A DNA stretch of 64,000 nucleotides from Nonomuraea sediminis (GTDB taxonomy: Bacteria; Actinomycetota; Actinomycetes; Streptosporangiales; Streptosporangiaceae), in NCBI RefSeq assembly GCF_018531495.1, contig NZ_JAHDTI010000005.1:62001-126000 (forward strand). Direction: 5' to 3'. The notes under the pieces were generated by a model. That model was not told the origin of the DNA, did no database searches, and was given only the letters and a program-made list of their open reading frames with translations. Below, piece by piece: positions 44,460 to 52,950 of the stretch; the stretch's first letter is position 1; every line of letters begins with the position of its first letter. A program made the translations under genes and the position numbers.

Positions 44460-44484
44460 CACGCCGGGCGAGTTGCCCGGCGTG
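44460..44484. terminator. Hairpin terminator of the mannosidase operon
   Basis: A perfect 10-bp stem (CACGCCGGGC and its complement) with a GAGTT loop begins 14 bp past the GH38 stop. It partly overlaps the TetR operator that follows. Confidence 0.65.
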
Positions 44485-44498
44485 CACGGACCGTGCAC
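44482..44498. promoter_or_regulatory. Perfect palindrome, TetR operator
   Basis: GTGCACGG and CCGTGCAC form an 8-bp perfect inverted repeat around one A. It lies directly in front of a -10-like TAAGGT box and 13 bp before the TetR start, the right place for autorepression. Confidence 0.65.
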
Positions 44499-44499
44499 A

Positions 44500-44505
44500 T
44501 AAGGT
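44500..44505 (+). promoter_or_regulatory. -10 box of the TetR gene, leaderless
   Basis: TAAGGT ends six bases before the GTG at 44512. No ribosome-binding site is present. Transcription would start at the start codon. Confidence 0.4.
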
Positions 44506-44511
44506 CACAGT

Positions 44512-45090
44512 GTGGAGGCAGACGCGATCATCAGGGTCGCGACGCGACTGTTCGCCGAGCTGGGCTACGACGAGACCGAGCTCGGCCTCATCGCTCGCGC
44601 CGCCGACGTCCAGCCGTCGGAGATCACCGCGCGGTTCGGCGGCAAGCAGGAGTTGTACAGGGCGGTGATGCGGCGGGCGGACGACCTCGAGGGCGCCGCC
44701 CTCCGCGCGACCCTCGCGGACCTGGCCGCCCCCACCCCTGAGGCGATCAAGCAGCTGGCCGATGCCTACCTCGACTTCTTCGCCGACAACCCGCAGATCC
44801 TCCAGCTGTGGATGCACCGGTGGATGGGGGACGCCGCGGACGTTCCCGAGCTCGAGGAGGGCTACACCCGGCCGCTGGTGCAGGAGGTCGTCGCGGAGAT
44901 CGCCCCGCTCCTCCCGCCCGGGGTGGACGCCCGCTTCGTCGTCTGGACGATCGTCTGGTGCGTGTACGGATTCCTCACCGGCGGAGTGCTCGACCGGCCG
45001 CGCAACGAACGCCGGGTCAGGCCCGGCGACCTGGTGCAGTTCAGGACCTACATTCATTGGATGCTCGACCGCCTCCTCGAAGAGTCGTGA
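44512..45090 (+). CDS. TetR-family transcriptional regulator
   Basis: This 192-residue protein has the TetR DNA-binding domain at residues about 3-50, with TELGLIARAADVQPSEITARFGGKQELYRAVM. A C-terminal helical domain with QILQLWMHRWMGDAADVPELEEGY follows, resembling uncharacterised actinobacterial TetR proteins. The start is a GTG at 44512 behind a leaderless promoter and a perfect GTGCACGGACCGTGCAC operator. No divergent gene is present, since the upstream GH38 gene runs the same way. It therefore probably regulates itself and genes elsewhere. The PP2C gene follows after an 85-bp gap. Confidence 0.88.
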   Translation: MEADAIIRVATRLFAELGYDETELGLIARAADVQPSEITARFGGKQELYRAVMRRADDLEGAALRATLADLAAPTPEAIKQLADAYLDFFADNPQILQLWMHRWMGDAADVPELEEGYTRPLVQEVVAEIAPLLPPGVDARFVVWTIVWCVYGFLTGGVLDRPRNERRVRPGDLVQFRTYIHWMLDRLLEES

Positions 45091-45175
45091 CGCGTCGCGC
45101 CGCCTGCTTGAATGAGGTCAGGGGCGGCCGTCATCGAGTTCTCGTGCGGACGGTTGCCCGGGGATGGGTGAGCTC

Positions 45176-46408
45176 ATGAGCGATGCAGACGGACTGGAAC
45201 GCATGCTGACCGGGCTGCTGGAGGCCAGCCATCAGGCCTCCTTCGAACAGCTGCCCCGCCTGGTCGAGGAGCACGCCGCCCGCGCCGGGCTCGACGAGGT
45301 GCGCATCTACGTCGCCGACATCCAGCGGGCCACGCTGCGATTGATGGGCTCGCGCACGACCGCGGAGCGCGCGAGCGCGGAGCGCGCGACCGCGGAGCCC
45401 GCGGCCGAGTTGCGGGTCGACAGCACCCTCGCGGGGCGTGCCTTCCAGGAGGTGCGGATCCTGCAGCAGGGCGAGCACTGGTGGGTGCCGATGCTCGACG
45501 GCACCGAGCGCCTGGGCATGCTGCGGGTGAGCGGCAGGTCCGAGCGCACGCCCGCGATCGGCGTCCACCTGGCCTCCCTGGTCGCGCTGCTGCTGATCAG
45601 CCAGCGCGCCCACAGCGACACCTACCCACGCCTGATCCGCTCACGGCCGATGAACGTGGCCGCCGAGATGCAGTGGCAGCTGATGCCGCCGTCGACCTTC
45701 GCCACACCGGAGGTGACCGTCGGCGCCGTGGTCGAGCCCGCGTACGAGGTGGGCGGCGACGTCTACGACTACGCGCTGGAGGGCGACACGCTGCACCTGG
45801 CCGTCTTCGACGCGATGGGCCACGACGTCTCGGCCGGGCTCACCGCGAACCTGGCGATGGCCTCCTGCCGCAACCACCGCCGCCACGGCCTGGACCTGGT
45901 CGCCAACGGCGAAGCCATCGAGGGCGTGCTGATCAGGGAGTTCGGGCGCGCCACCCGCTTCGTCACCGCGATCATGGCCGAGCTCGACATCCGGACGGGC
46001 ATGCTCACCTGGATCAACCGCGGCCATCCGCTCCCCATCGTGGTCCGGGGCGGCCGCTGGAGCTCGACGCTCGCCTGCCCACCCGCTCACCCGCTCGGGC
46101 TCGACCTTCAGATGCCGGTGACCGTCTGCCACGAGCAGCTTGAGCCCGGCGACCGGCTGCTGATCTACACCGACGGCATCGTCGAGGCCGGTGCCCCGGA
46201 CGGCGCCGAGTTCGGGCTGGACCGGTTCGTCGACTTCATCATCCGCCACAACACCGCCGAGCTGCCCGTGCCGGAGACCTTGCGCCGCCTGGTCAGGAAC
46301 GTCCTTGACTACCACGACGGCCGCCTGAACGACGACGCCACCGTCCTGCTGGTCGAGTGGCACGGCTCCGCGCACGAGCCGCTGGCCCTGCGACCGCCGC
46401 CGGCGTGA
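45176..46408 (+). CDS. GAF-like plus PP2C (SpoIIE-type) serine phosphatase
   Basis: This 410-residue protein has an N-terminal GAF-like sensor region (residues about 1-150). A SpoIIE/RsbU-type PP2C phosphatase domain lies at about 160-400, with VAAEMQWQLMPP, EVGGDVYDYAL (first metal Asp), FDAMGHDVSAGL (second metal Asp), FVTAIMAELD, TWINRGHPLPIVV, LLIYTDGIVEA and LNDDATVLLVEW. Such enzymes remove phosphate from anti-anti-sigma factors in stress signalling. Inside the GAF part is a 15-bp tandem repeat coding (T/S)AERA. ATG at 45176 (after GGGTGAG) was chosen over 45164. Confidence 0.87.
   Translation: MSDADGLERMLTGLLEASHQASFEQLPRLVEEHAARAGLDEVRIYVADIQRATLRLMGSRTTAERASAERATAEPAAELRVDSTLAGRAFQEVRILQQGEHWWVPMLDGTERLGMLRVSGRSERTPAIGVHLASLVALLLISQRAHSDTYPRLIRSRPMNVAAEMQWQLMPPSTFATPEVTVGAVVEPAYEVGGDVYDYALEGDTLHLAVFDAMGHDVSAGLTANLAMASCRNHRRHGLDLVANGEAIEGVLIREFGRATRFVTAIMAELDIRTGMLTWINRGHPLPIVVRGGRWSSTLACPPAHPLGLDLQMPVTVCHEQLEPGDRLLIYTDGIVEAGAPDGAEFGLDRFVDFIIRHNTAELPVPETLRRLVRNVLDYHDGRLNDDATVLLVEWHGSAHEPLALRPPPA
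45359..45403. repeat. Three 15-bp tandem repeats inside the PP2C gene
   Basis: Three near-identical 15-bp units at 45359-45373, 45374-45388 and 45389-45403 encode TAERA, SAERA and TAEPA. The frame is preserved. The repeats add a short charged linker in the sensor part and may vary in number. Confidence 0.85.
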
Positions 46409-46478
46409 TCCAAAGATATGCGGGCGTCGACCTTCGGCGGATGAGGCCACCCGGGTGACGCCCCTAGCGTGACGCGTC

Positions 46479-47468
46479 ATGGGTCTGAGATCCGCCTCGC
46501 GCCGCATCGCGCCGGCGCTCGGTCTGTTCCTCCTGGCGCCGCTCGTCGGCGAGTGGCTCCTGGGCAACCAGCCGCTCGCGGCGCTGCCGTACGTCCTGCT
46601 GCTTGCTCCCATGTACGGCGGCGGCGCGCTGCTGATCAGGGAGGTCGCCCGGCGGGCGGGGCGGGGGTGGCCCACCATGGTGGTCCTGGCGATGGCCTAC
46701 GCCCTGCTCGAAGAGGGTCCGATCGACCAGATGCTGTGGAATCCGGCCTACGGCGGGTTCGACCTCGGCCTCGCTTACGGCGAGACCTACGTGCCCGCGC
46801 TCGGCACCAGCCTCTCGCTGCTGCAGGACGTGATGATGATGCACACGGTCTGGAGCATCTGCGTGCCGATCGCGCTCATGGAGGCGTTGGGCCGCGGCGA
46901 CACCCGGCCGTGGCTGGGCAGGTTCGGACTGGCCGTCACCTGCGTGGTGTTCCTCGCCGGGTCCGCCCTGCTCGCCTTCGAGCAGGCCGAGCAGTTCATG
47001 GCCCCGCCCGGGCGGCTGATCGGCGCGGGCGTGGTCATCGTGGCGCTGATCGCGCTGGCCTTCGTCGTCGGCCGCCGTCCCGCCGCGCCGGTGGACGCCG
47101 ACGCGCCCGGCCGGCTGACGGTGGGCGTCGTGGCGTTCGCCGCGTCCGGCCTGTACTGGGGTCGCGAGTTCCTGCCCGAGGAGATCTCACAGTGGCTCGT
47201 GTCGGGGGCGGTGCTCGGGCTGACCCTCGTGTTCGTGGCGCTGTTCGCCCGCTGGTCACGCAGCCGCGGCTGGGGCGCCGGGCATCGCCTCGCGGTGGCG
47301 GGGGGCGCGCTGCTCACCTATGTCTGGGAGGGGTTCGTCCACGCCCAGGAGACCGGAGCCTCGTTGCCCGCCGCGCTGATGGGCACCGTGCTCCTCGGTG
47401 GGGGTGCCGTCATCCTCCTGTGGGCCGCCGCACGCGGTGTGCGTTCCGCGGCACCGGACCTGAGCTGA
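46479..47468 (+). CDS. Polytopic membrane protein of unknown function
   Basis: This 329-residue protein has about nine hydrophobic segments. Between helices 2 and 3 lies MAYALLEEGPIDQMLW, in which the paired Glu recalls CPBP-type intramembrane proteases. The remaining motifs of that family (FxxxR, HxxxB) are not clearly present, so I make no such assignment. Further polar residues sit in the loops FDLGLAYGETYVPALG and ALLAFEQAEQFMAPPGRL. The start is an ATG at 46479 and no strong ribosome-binding site is visible. Neighbours are a phosphatase and a hydrolase gene and give no context. Confidence 0.6.
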   Translation: MGLRSASRRIAPALGLFLLAPLVGEWLLGNQPLAALPYVLLLAPMYGGGALLIREVARRAGRGWPTMVVLAMAYALLEEGPIDQMLWNPAYGGFDLGLAYGETYVPALGTSLSLLQDVMMMHTVWSICVPIALMEALGRGDTRPWLGRFGLAVTCVVFLAGSALLAFEQAEQFMAPPGRLIGAGVVIVALIALAFVVGRRPAAPVDADAPGRLTVGVVAFAASGLYWGREFLPEEISQWLVSGAVLGLTLVFVALFARWSRSRGWGAGHRLAVAGGALLTYVWEGFVHAQETGASLPAALMGTVLLGGGAVILLWAAARGVRSAAPDLS

Positions 47469-47594
47469 CGTTCGATCCGGCGGCCGGGAAAAAACTTCCG
47501 GGCGGATGTCCATTCGTCCAGACCTCGCTCGTCGTCATGGCGTAAGGAGACCAGCCGAGGCTCGAAGGCCTCGGCCGACACGAGGGGGATCCCC

Positions 47595-48422
47595 ATGGAC
47601 GTGACATCGACCGCCACCGTCGGGACACTGCGGGTTCCGGACGCTCAGCTGCACTATGAGGTGCGCGGCGAGGGTCCGCTGGTGGCGCTCGTCGGCGCCC
47701 CGATGGACGCGGGCGCGTTCGCGCCGCTCGCCGACCTGCTCGCGACCGGCTTCACCGTGCTCACCGCCGACCCGAGGGGCATCAACCGCAGCCTCTTGGA
47801 CGACCCCGGCCAGGACTCGACGCCGCAGTCGCGCGCGGACGACCTGTCCAGGCTGCTGGCCCACCTGGACGCGGGCCCTGCCGCGGTGCTGGGCTCGAGT
47901 GGTGGCGCGGTCACCGCGCTGGCGCTCGCGCAGGCCCACCCCGAGCAGGTCCACACCGTGATCGCGCACGAGCCGCCGCTGATGGAGCTGCTCGACGACC
48001 GCGATCAGCTCCGCGCGGGCACCGAGGACATCATCGCCACCCACGTCTCGGGGGACCTCGCGGGGGCCTGGCGCAAGTTCCTGGCGCAGGCGAACATCTT
48101 CATGCCTGAGCCCGTGTTCGAGCTCATGTACGGGGGCGAGCGCGATCCGCGGCAGCTCGCCGACGAGCACCGCTTCTTCACCCACGAGCTGCGCGCGACC
48201 ACGGGCTGGCAGCCGGACCTCGCGGCGCTGCGCGCGGCCGGGCCCCGCATCATGCTCGGCCTCGGCCGCGAATCGACCGGCCAGCTCTGCGACCGCACCA
48301 CCACCGCGCTCGGCGAGCTGCTCGGCATCACCCCCACGCTCTTCCCGGGCGGCCACGTGGGCTTCGTCGAGGACCCCGACGGTTTCGCCCCCCGTCTCCG
48401 TGAGGTCCTCAACGACAGGTGA
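47595..48422 (+). CDS. Alpha/beta hydrolase
   Basis: This 275-residue alpha/beta hydrolase has the nucleophile Ser in VLGSSGGAVTALALA near residue 98, an oxyanion region in LVALVGAPMDAGAF and a late His in GGHVGFVEDPDGFAPRL as catalytic base. The acid residue is probably the Asp or Glu before MLGLGRES. The family includes esterases, lactonases and peptidases, and the substrate cannot be told. A GGGGGAT ribosome-binding site precedes the ATG. The 126-bp gap before it shows no gene. Confidence 0.82.
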   Translation: MDVTSTATVGTLRVPDAQLHYEVRGEGPLVALVGAPMDAGAFAPLADLLATGFTVLTADPRGINRSLLDDPGQDSTPQSRADDLSRLLAHLDAGPAAVLGSSGGAVTALALAQAHPEQVHTVIAHEPPLMELLDDRDQLRAGTEDIIATHVSGDLAGAWRKFLAQANIFMPEPVFELMYGGERDPRQLADEHRFFTHELRATTGWQPDLAALRAAGPRIMLGLGRESTGQLCDRTTTALGELLGITPTLFPGGHVGFVEDPDGFAPRLREVLNDR

Positions 48423-48488
48423 CCCTCGTCGGGGCGTGTTTGCGGTCTGCCTCTTGGCGTTGACCGTAGTGAGTCGCACCATCGGTGC

Positions 48489-51400
48489 ATGTCGGCACTC
48501 GTGGCGGGGGATCCGCGGCAGCTGGGCGAGTTCTGGCTCGCGGGGCGGCTGGGAGAGGGCGGTCAGGGCGTCGTCTACGAGGGCTACGGCCCTGCCGGGC
48601 AGCGCGTGGCGATCAAGGTGCTGCACCCGGGGGCGGGGGCCGAGCTGCGGCGCAGGTTCGCCAAGGAGGCCGCCGCCACGCGCAGCGTCTCGGCGTTCTG
48701 CACGGCGCGGGTGCTGGCGGTCGAGCTCGACGGAGCCAGGCCCTTCATCGTCAGCGAGTACGTCGGCGGCCCCAGCCTGCGCCGCGCCGTGGAGACCGGC
48801 GGCCCGTACGGGCCCGACGACCTGTACCGGCTGGCCACCGGGATCGCCACGGCGCTGACCGCGATCCACGAGGCCGGCGTGATCCACCGGGACCTCAAGC
48901 CGGACAACGTGCTCATCGGGCCCGACGGGCCGCGCGTGATCGACTTCGGGATCGCCAGGACCTCGGAGATGTCGCTCACCCCCACCGGTCAGACGGCGGG
49001 CACGCCCGCGTTCATGGCGCCGGAGAGCGTCATCGGGGAGCGGGCGGGCCCGCCGGTGGACGTGTGGGCGTGGGGCGCGGTGACGTTGTTCGCCGCGACC
49101 GGGCGCGACCCGTTCGACGGCGAGAACATGGCGGCGCTGTTCCATCAGATCCTCGCCGCGGAACCCGACCTGTCGCCGCTGCAGGAGCCGCTGCGCTCGC
49201 TCGTGGCCGCCGCCATGGCCAAGGACCCGCAGTCCCGGCCGACGGCCCGCATGCTGTTGCTCGGCCTGGTCGGCGACCTCGGCGAGCTGCAGGCCCTGCT
49301 GGCCGAGGGCAGCCGCGCGGCCGAGCCGGTGCGCTCCCCCGCCGAGCTGGCCCCGCCTCCGCTCGAGTCGGTGGCCGAGGGGATCTACCAGCGGCTGCGA
49401 GCCGAGGACCGGGTGCTGGTGCCGCAGATCATGCTCCGCATGGTCGTGCCGGGTGATGGCGCCGAGGACATGCTCAGGAAGGTGCGGACGGCGGAGCTGG
49501 AGGACGGCGTCGTCATCGCCGCCGACGCCGAGCGGGTGCTGGCCGGATTCGCCCGCGCCGAGCTGGTCGTGCGCGACGGCGACACGCTCTCGCTGGCCAA
49601 CGCCGCGCTGCTGCGGGCCTGGCCGCGGATGCGGGAGTGGATCGAAGCAGATCGTGACGGCCTGCTGGTCCACCGCCGGTTGGGCGAGGCGTCGCAGCAC
49701 TGGCACGAGCACGGCCGCCGCCCGGCCGACCTCTACCACGGCAGCCATCTGGAGGAGGCGCTGAGCTGGGCCGCGACCGGCCGCCACCATGCCACGCTGA
49801 ACCTCGTCGAGAACGCCTTCCTCGACGCCGGGCTGGCCATGAGCCGGGTCCGGGCGCGCCGCCGCAGGCAGATCATCGTGACGCTGGCCGTACTGCTCGC
49901 CGTGGCACTGGCGGCGGCGGGAGTGGCCGTGGACCAGCGAGGGGCAGCCGTGCGGGAACGTGACACGGCCATCGCCCGCAGGACGGCCGTGCTGGCGGGC
50001 GAGCTGCGGACCTCGCAGCCGCAGCCGGCGATGCTGCTGAGCGTGGCCGCCTGGCGCATCGCGCCGGTGGACGAGGGCAGGGCCGCGCTGTACAGCTCGC
50101 TGGCCCAGAAGGAGGTGAGCGTGGTCTCGCCCCCGCTGGCCAGCGCCGACGCGGTGTTCGACCTCAGCGCCGACGGGCGGGCCGAGGCGGTGGCCGACAG
50201 GGGGCAGGTCGTGCTGCGCGACCTGGCGAGCGGGGCGGTCCTGCATTCGGTCGGCGGCGTCGGCCTGGGCGTGCGGGCGATCGCGTTGAGCCACGACCTG
50301 ACGCGGGTGGCGGTGAGCGGGTCGGGTGGCGTGCGCGTGTTCGACCTGGCCACCGGGAAGCCGGGTGCGACCATCCGGCAGGAGGCGAGCGAGGTGGTCT
50401 TCAGCGCCGACGACCGCCTCCTGGGACTGCTGGCCGGTGACACCCTCGGGGTGTGGCCCGCCTCCGGTGGCGAACCGCTGGTCCGGGTGCGCGACGACCT
50501 GGCCGACAACGTGGTGATCTCCCCCGACGGGCGCCTGGCCGCGCTGGTGTTCAGCGACCGCCGCTTCCAGCTGTGGGACCTGCGGTCGCGCCGCCCGCTG
50601 CCCGCGCCGCACGGCGGGCGGGCGGACGGTGTTGCCTTCGGGCGGGCGGGCACCGTCTCGTTGAGCGTGGACGGCGGCGTGCGCGTCTGGGACCTGGCCG
50701 CCGGAGGGTTCAAGCCGGGGACGGAGGCCGAGGGAATGTCCTCCCGCTGGATGACCTACAGCGACGACGGCACGATGCTGGTGGCCTCCGACCGGGCCAA
50801 CCTGGGCGTGTGGGACGTCTCAGGCACCGCGCCCGTCCTGCGCTACGCGCTGGCCGACACCATGCACAGCCCGCTTGCGCGGCTCAGCCGCGACCACACC
50901 CGGATCACCTACCTGACAGGGCGCGGCTCGGTGGCCACCCTCGACCTGGGGCACGATCTGCGCCCGCTGAAGGTGTCGCGTTCCGCCGACGCGGCGGCGT
51001 TCGGGCCGGGCGCGCGGATGGCCGCCGTCGCATCCGGCAACAGGCTGCTGCTGTGGGACACCGCCGAGCGCAGGCAACTCGGCACGCTGCGCGGCCAGGC
51101 TGCCTCCTCAGTGCTGGCCTTCAGCCCCGACGGCCGGTGGCTCGCGGCCGGCGCCGCGGACTCGCGCGAGGTGACCCTGTGGGACGTGGCCCGCCGCTCC
51201 CCCTCAGGGAGGGTACGGCTGGCCCACGGCGACTCGGTGGACGGCCTGGTCTTCAGCCCGGACGGGCGGACGCTCGCCGCGGCGCCCGACGACGGCCCGG
51301 CCGAGCTGTGGGACGTGGCGACGCTGACCCGGACCCGCACCCTGCCCAGGGACGGCGACCGCGCCATGGCCTTCCGTCCCGACGGCGGCGCCCTGGCCGT

Positions 51401-51926
51401 CGGCGGTCTCGACAGCGCCGTGGTGGACCTGCGCGGCGGTGGCGTCGTGGACAAGCCGTTCGGCGGCGGCATCGACGGGGTCCACTCCATCGCGTACGCG
51501 GGCTCGCGCGTCGCCACCGGCTTCCACCAGTTGGGCGTCGATCTGTGGGACGCCACGGACGGCCGGTCGCTGGGCCGCCTGTGGCCGGACCACGCCGAGT
51601 TCGACACCGTCGTCGCGCTGGCCTTCTCCCCCGGGGGAACACTGCTGGCGACCGGCGGCACCAGCGGCGCGGTGCGCCTGTGGGACACCGGGCGCCTGGT
51701 GCCGGTGGGCGACTCCTACCGGGCGCACGTCCGCCAGGTGCTCGCCCTGGCCTACACCGCCGACGGCCGATGGCTGCGCAGCGCGGGCCAGGACGGCACC
51801 GTCCAGACCTATCCCGTCGACCCCGGCCTGGCCGCGGACGCGGTCTGCGCACGCGCCCACGCCACGCTGGATCGCTCCATGTGGCAGCGATACATCCCGG
51901 AAATCCCCTTCAGGAAGGTGTGCTGA
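48489..51926 (+). CDS. Serine/threonine protein kinase with WD40 repeats
   Basis: This 1145-residue kinase is built in three parts. Residues about 12-265 are a Hanks-type kinase with LGEGGQGVVYEGY (P-loop), VAIKVL (Lys), IHRDLKPDNVLI (catalytic Asp), VIDFGIART (DFG) and GTPAFMAPESV. Residues about 290-450 are a helical segment of the nSTAND/STAND type (YHGSHLEEALSWAATGRHHA). A single membrane helix (IIVTLAVLLAVALAAAG) follows at about 460-480. Residues about 530-1120 form WD40-type propeller repeats (LWDTAERRQLGTL, FSPDGRTLAAAPDDG). The propeller would thus lie on the outside of the membrane. An Ig-like protein gene follows after 3 bp. Confidence 0.9.
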   Translation: MSALVAGDPRQLGEFWLAGRLGEGGQGVVYEGYGPAGQRVAIKVLHPGAGAELRRRFAKEAAATRSVSAFCTARVLAVELDGARPFIVSEYVGGPSLRRAVETGGPYGPDDLYRLATGIATALTAIHEAGVIHRDLKPDNVLIGPDGPRVIDFGIARTSEMSLTPTGQTAGTPAFMAPESVIGERAGPPVDVWAWGAVTLFAATGRDPFDGENMAALFHQILAAEPDLSPLQEPLRSLVAAAMAKDPQSRPTARMLLLGLVGDLGELQALLAEGSRAAEPVRSPAELAPPPLESVAEGIYQRLRAEDRVLVPQIMLRMVVPGDGAEDMLRKVRTAELEDGVVIAADAERVLAGFARAELVVRDGDTLSLANAALLRAWPRMREWIEADRDGLLVHRRLGEASQHWHEHGRRPADLYHGSHLEEALSWAATGRHHATLNLVENAFLDAGLAMSRVRARRRRQIIVTLAVLLAVALAAAGVAVDQRGAAVRERDTAIARRTAVLAGELRTSQPQPAMLLSVAAWRIAPVDEGRAALYSSLAQKEVSVVSPPLASADAVFDLSADGRAEAVADRGQVVLRDLASGAVLHSVGGVGLGVRAIALSHDLTRVAVSGSGGVRVFDLATGKPGATIRQEASEVVFSADDRLLGLLAGDTLGVWPASGGEPLVRVRDDLADNVVISPDGRLAALVFSDRRFQLWDLRSRRPLPAPHGGRADGVAFGRAGTVSLSVDGGVRVWDLAAGGFKPGTEAEGMSSRWMTYSDDGTMLVASDRANLGVWDVSGTAPVLRYALADTMHSPLARLSRDHTRITYLTGRGSVATLDLGHDLRPLKVSRSADAAAFGPGARMAAVASGNRLLLWDTAERRQLGTLRGQAASSVLAFSPDGRWLAAGAADSREVTLWDVARRSPSGRVRLAHGDSVDGLVFSPDGRTLAAAPDDGPAELWDVATLTRTRTLPRDGDRAMAFRPDGGALAVGGLDSAVVDLRGGGVVDKPFGGGIDGVHSIAYAGSRVATGFHQLGVDLWDATDGRSLGRLWPDHAEFDTVVALAFSPGGTLLATGGTSGAVRLWDTGRLVPVGDSYRAHVRQVLALAYTADGRWLRSAGQDGTVQTYPVDPGLAADAVCARAHATLDRSMWQRYIPEIPFRKVC

Positions 51927-51929
51927 GTC

Positions 51930-52883
51930 ATGAGGCTGCTCCGTAGAGACGACCACTTCCCCCAGATCGAGTCCGTCGAGGTGACCCCTCCCACCGTGCT
52001 CCTCGGCGAGCCTTTCGCGATCACGGTCGCCACCAGCGAGAACGGTCCGAGGGACACGGTCACGGGCACCCTGTCCGGGCCTGGCGGCGAGCAGGTGCGG
52101 CTGCGGTTCGCCCGGACCGGCGAGAGCGACTTCGAGCAGGCGTGGGAAGCGGAGTCCACGATCAGTGACGGGCGGGGGAAGTGGCAGGTCGACGTCGCGA
52201 TCGGTGAGGACTCCGCCGAGACGTCCTTCGAGGTCGCCGACCGTACCGGCACCGTCGAGACCCGCATCCGCGGCTTCGCCGTCGAGCCGGAAACGGTCGA
52301 TCCCGGAGACCTGCTGACGTTCACCGGACGCCTGGAACGGGCGGCCGGGGGCGACGACTGGTCGAGCCTGCCGGATGGGCAGCCCATCCTGGTGTCCTTC
52401 AGGGCCGACGACGAGTACGCCTGGCACGTGATCACCGAGACGAAGACCGGGGAGGGCGGCCGGTTCACCGCCACCGCCACGGCGGTCGAGTCGGGACTCT
52501 GGCGTGCAGAGTTCCAGGGCGGCGGCGATCTGCGCGCCACCAGGAGCGCCGAGACTCGATCGACGGTCAGGCGATCAGTGGGAGACGTCAGTGTGAGCCA
52601 CGGCCGGACACCGAAGAAAGTACACAGGGGGAAGATCGTCACCCATAGCGGCACCGTCCGATACTGGACGGGCAACGGCTGGAGCGTCGTCAGCAACCGC
52701 TCGGTGCTGCTCCGGGTGGACGGAACCGACCACCCAGATCTCAACGACGACACCGACAGCCACGGCAGATACAAGATCACCGAGCATGCCCAGGTGTCGG
52801 GAGGGCGCGTGGTGGTCTTCCGCAAGCAGGGCCAGTACAGCGCGGGACAGTCGACCCCTGAGCGCCCGGTGACGGTGACCTGA
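51930..52883 (+). CDS. Ig-like beta-sandwich protein linked to the kinase
   Basis: This 317-residue protein is made of about three beta-sandwich units (residues 12-105, 110-205 and 215-315). Each has the alternating strands of Ig-like or fibronectin-like domains, for example SVEVTPPTVLLGEPFAITV and RGFAVEPETVDPGDLLTFTGRLE. The third recalls surface Ig modules of actinomycetes (HRGKIVTHSGTVRYWTGNGW). No signal peptide is visible at its start (MRLLRRDDHFP), so its location is uncertain. It lies 3 bp behind the kinase-WD40 gene and ends at a strong terminator. It is therefore likely to work with the kinase, as substrate or ligand-binding partner. Confidence 0.65.
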   Translation: MRLLRRDDHFPQIESVEVTPPTVLLGEPFAITVATSENGPRDTVTGTLSGPGGEQVRLRFARTGESDFEQAWEAESTISDGRGKWQVDVAIGEDSAETSFEVADRTGTVETRIRGFAVEPETVDPGDLLTFTGRLERAAGGDDWSSLPDGQPILVSFRADDEYAWHVITETKTGEGGRFTATATAVESGLWRAEFQGGGDLRATRSAETRSTVRRSVGDVSVSHGRTPKKVHRGKIVTHSGTVRYWTGNGWSVVSNRSVLLRVDGTDHPDLNDDTDSHGRYKITEHAQVSGGRVVVFRKQGQYSAGQSTPERPVTVT

Positions 52884-52891
52884 CGGCGAAA

Positions 52892-52929
52892 GCCCCACCA
52901 TCGGTCTGTGTCCAGACCGATGGTGGGGC
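52892..52929. terminator. Perfect bidirectional hairpin
   Basis: A perfect 17-bp stem has arms at 52892-52908 and 52913-52929 and a TGTC loop. It lies 8 bp past the Ig-like gene stop and 21 bp from the end of the convergent MFS gene. It is the strongest terminator in the window. Confidence 0.9.
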
Positions 52930-52950
52930 GAACGGCCACCTACCTCGGGG

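Noticed and set aside
46479..47468. A CPBP-type intramembrane protease
   Set aside because: The EEG segment is suggestive but the Arg after the Glu pair and the two later motifs of the family are not found.
47535..50612. A 1025-codon minus-strand frame across the hydrolase and kinase genes
   Set aside because: It runs antisense to a well-supported hydrolase and kinase, has low-complexity composition and shows no recognisable domain.
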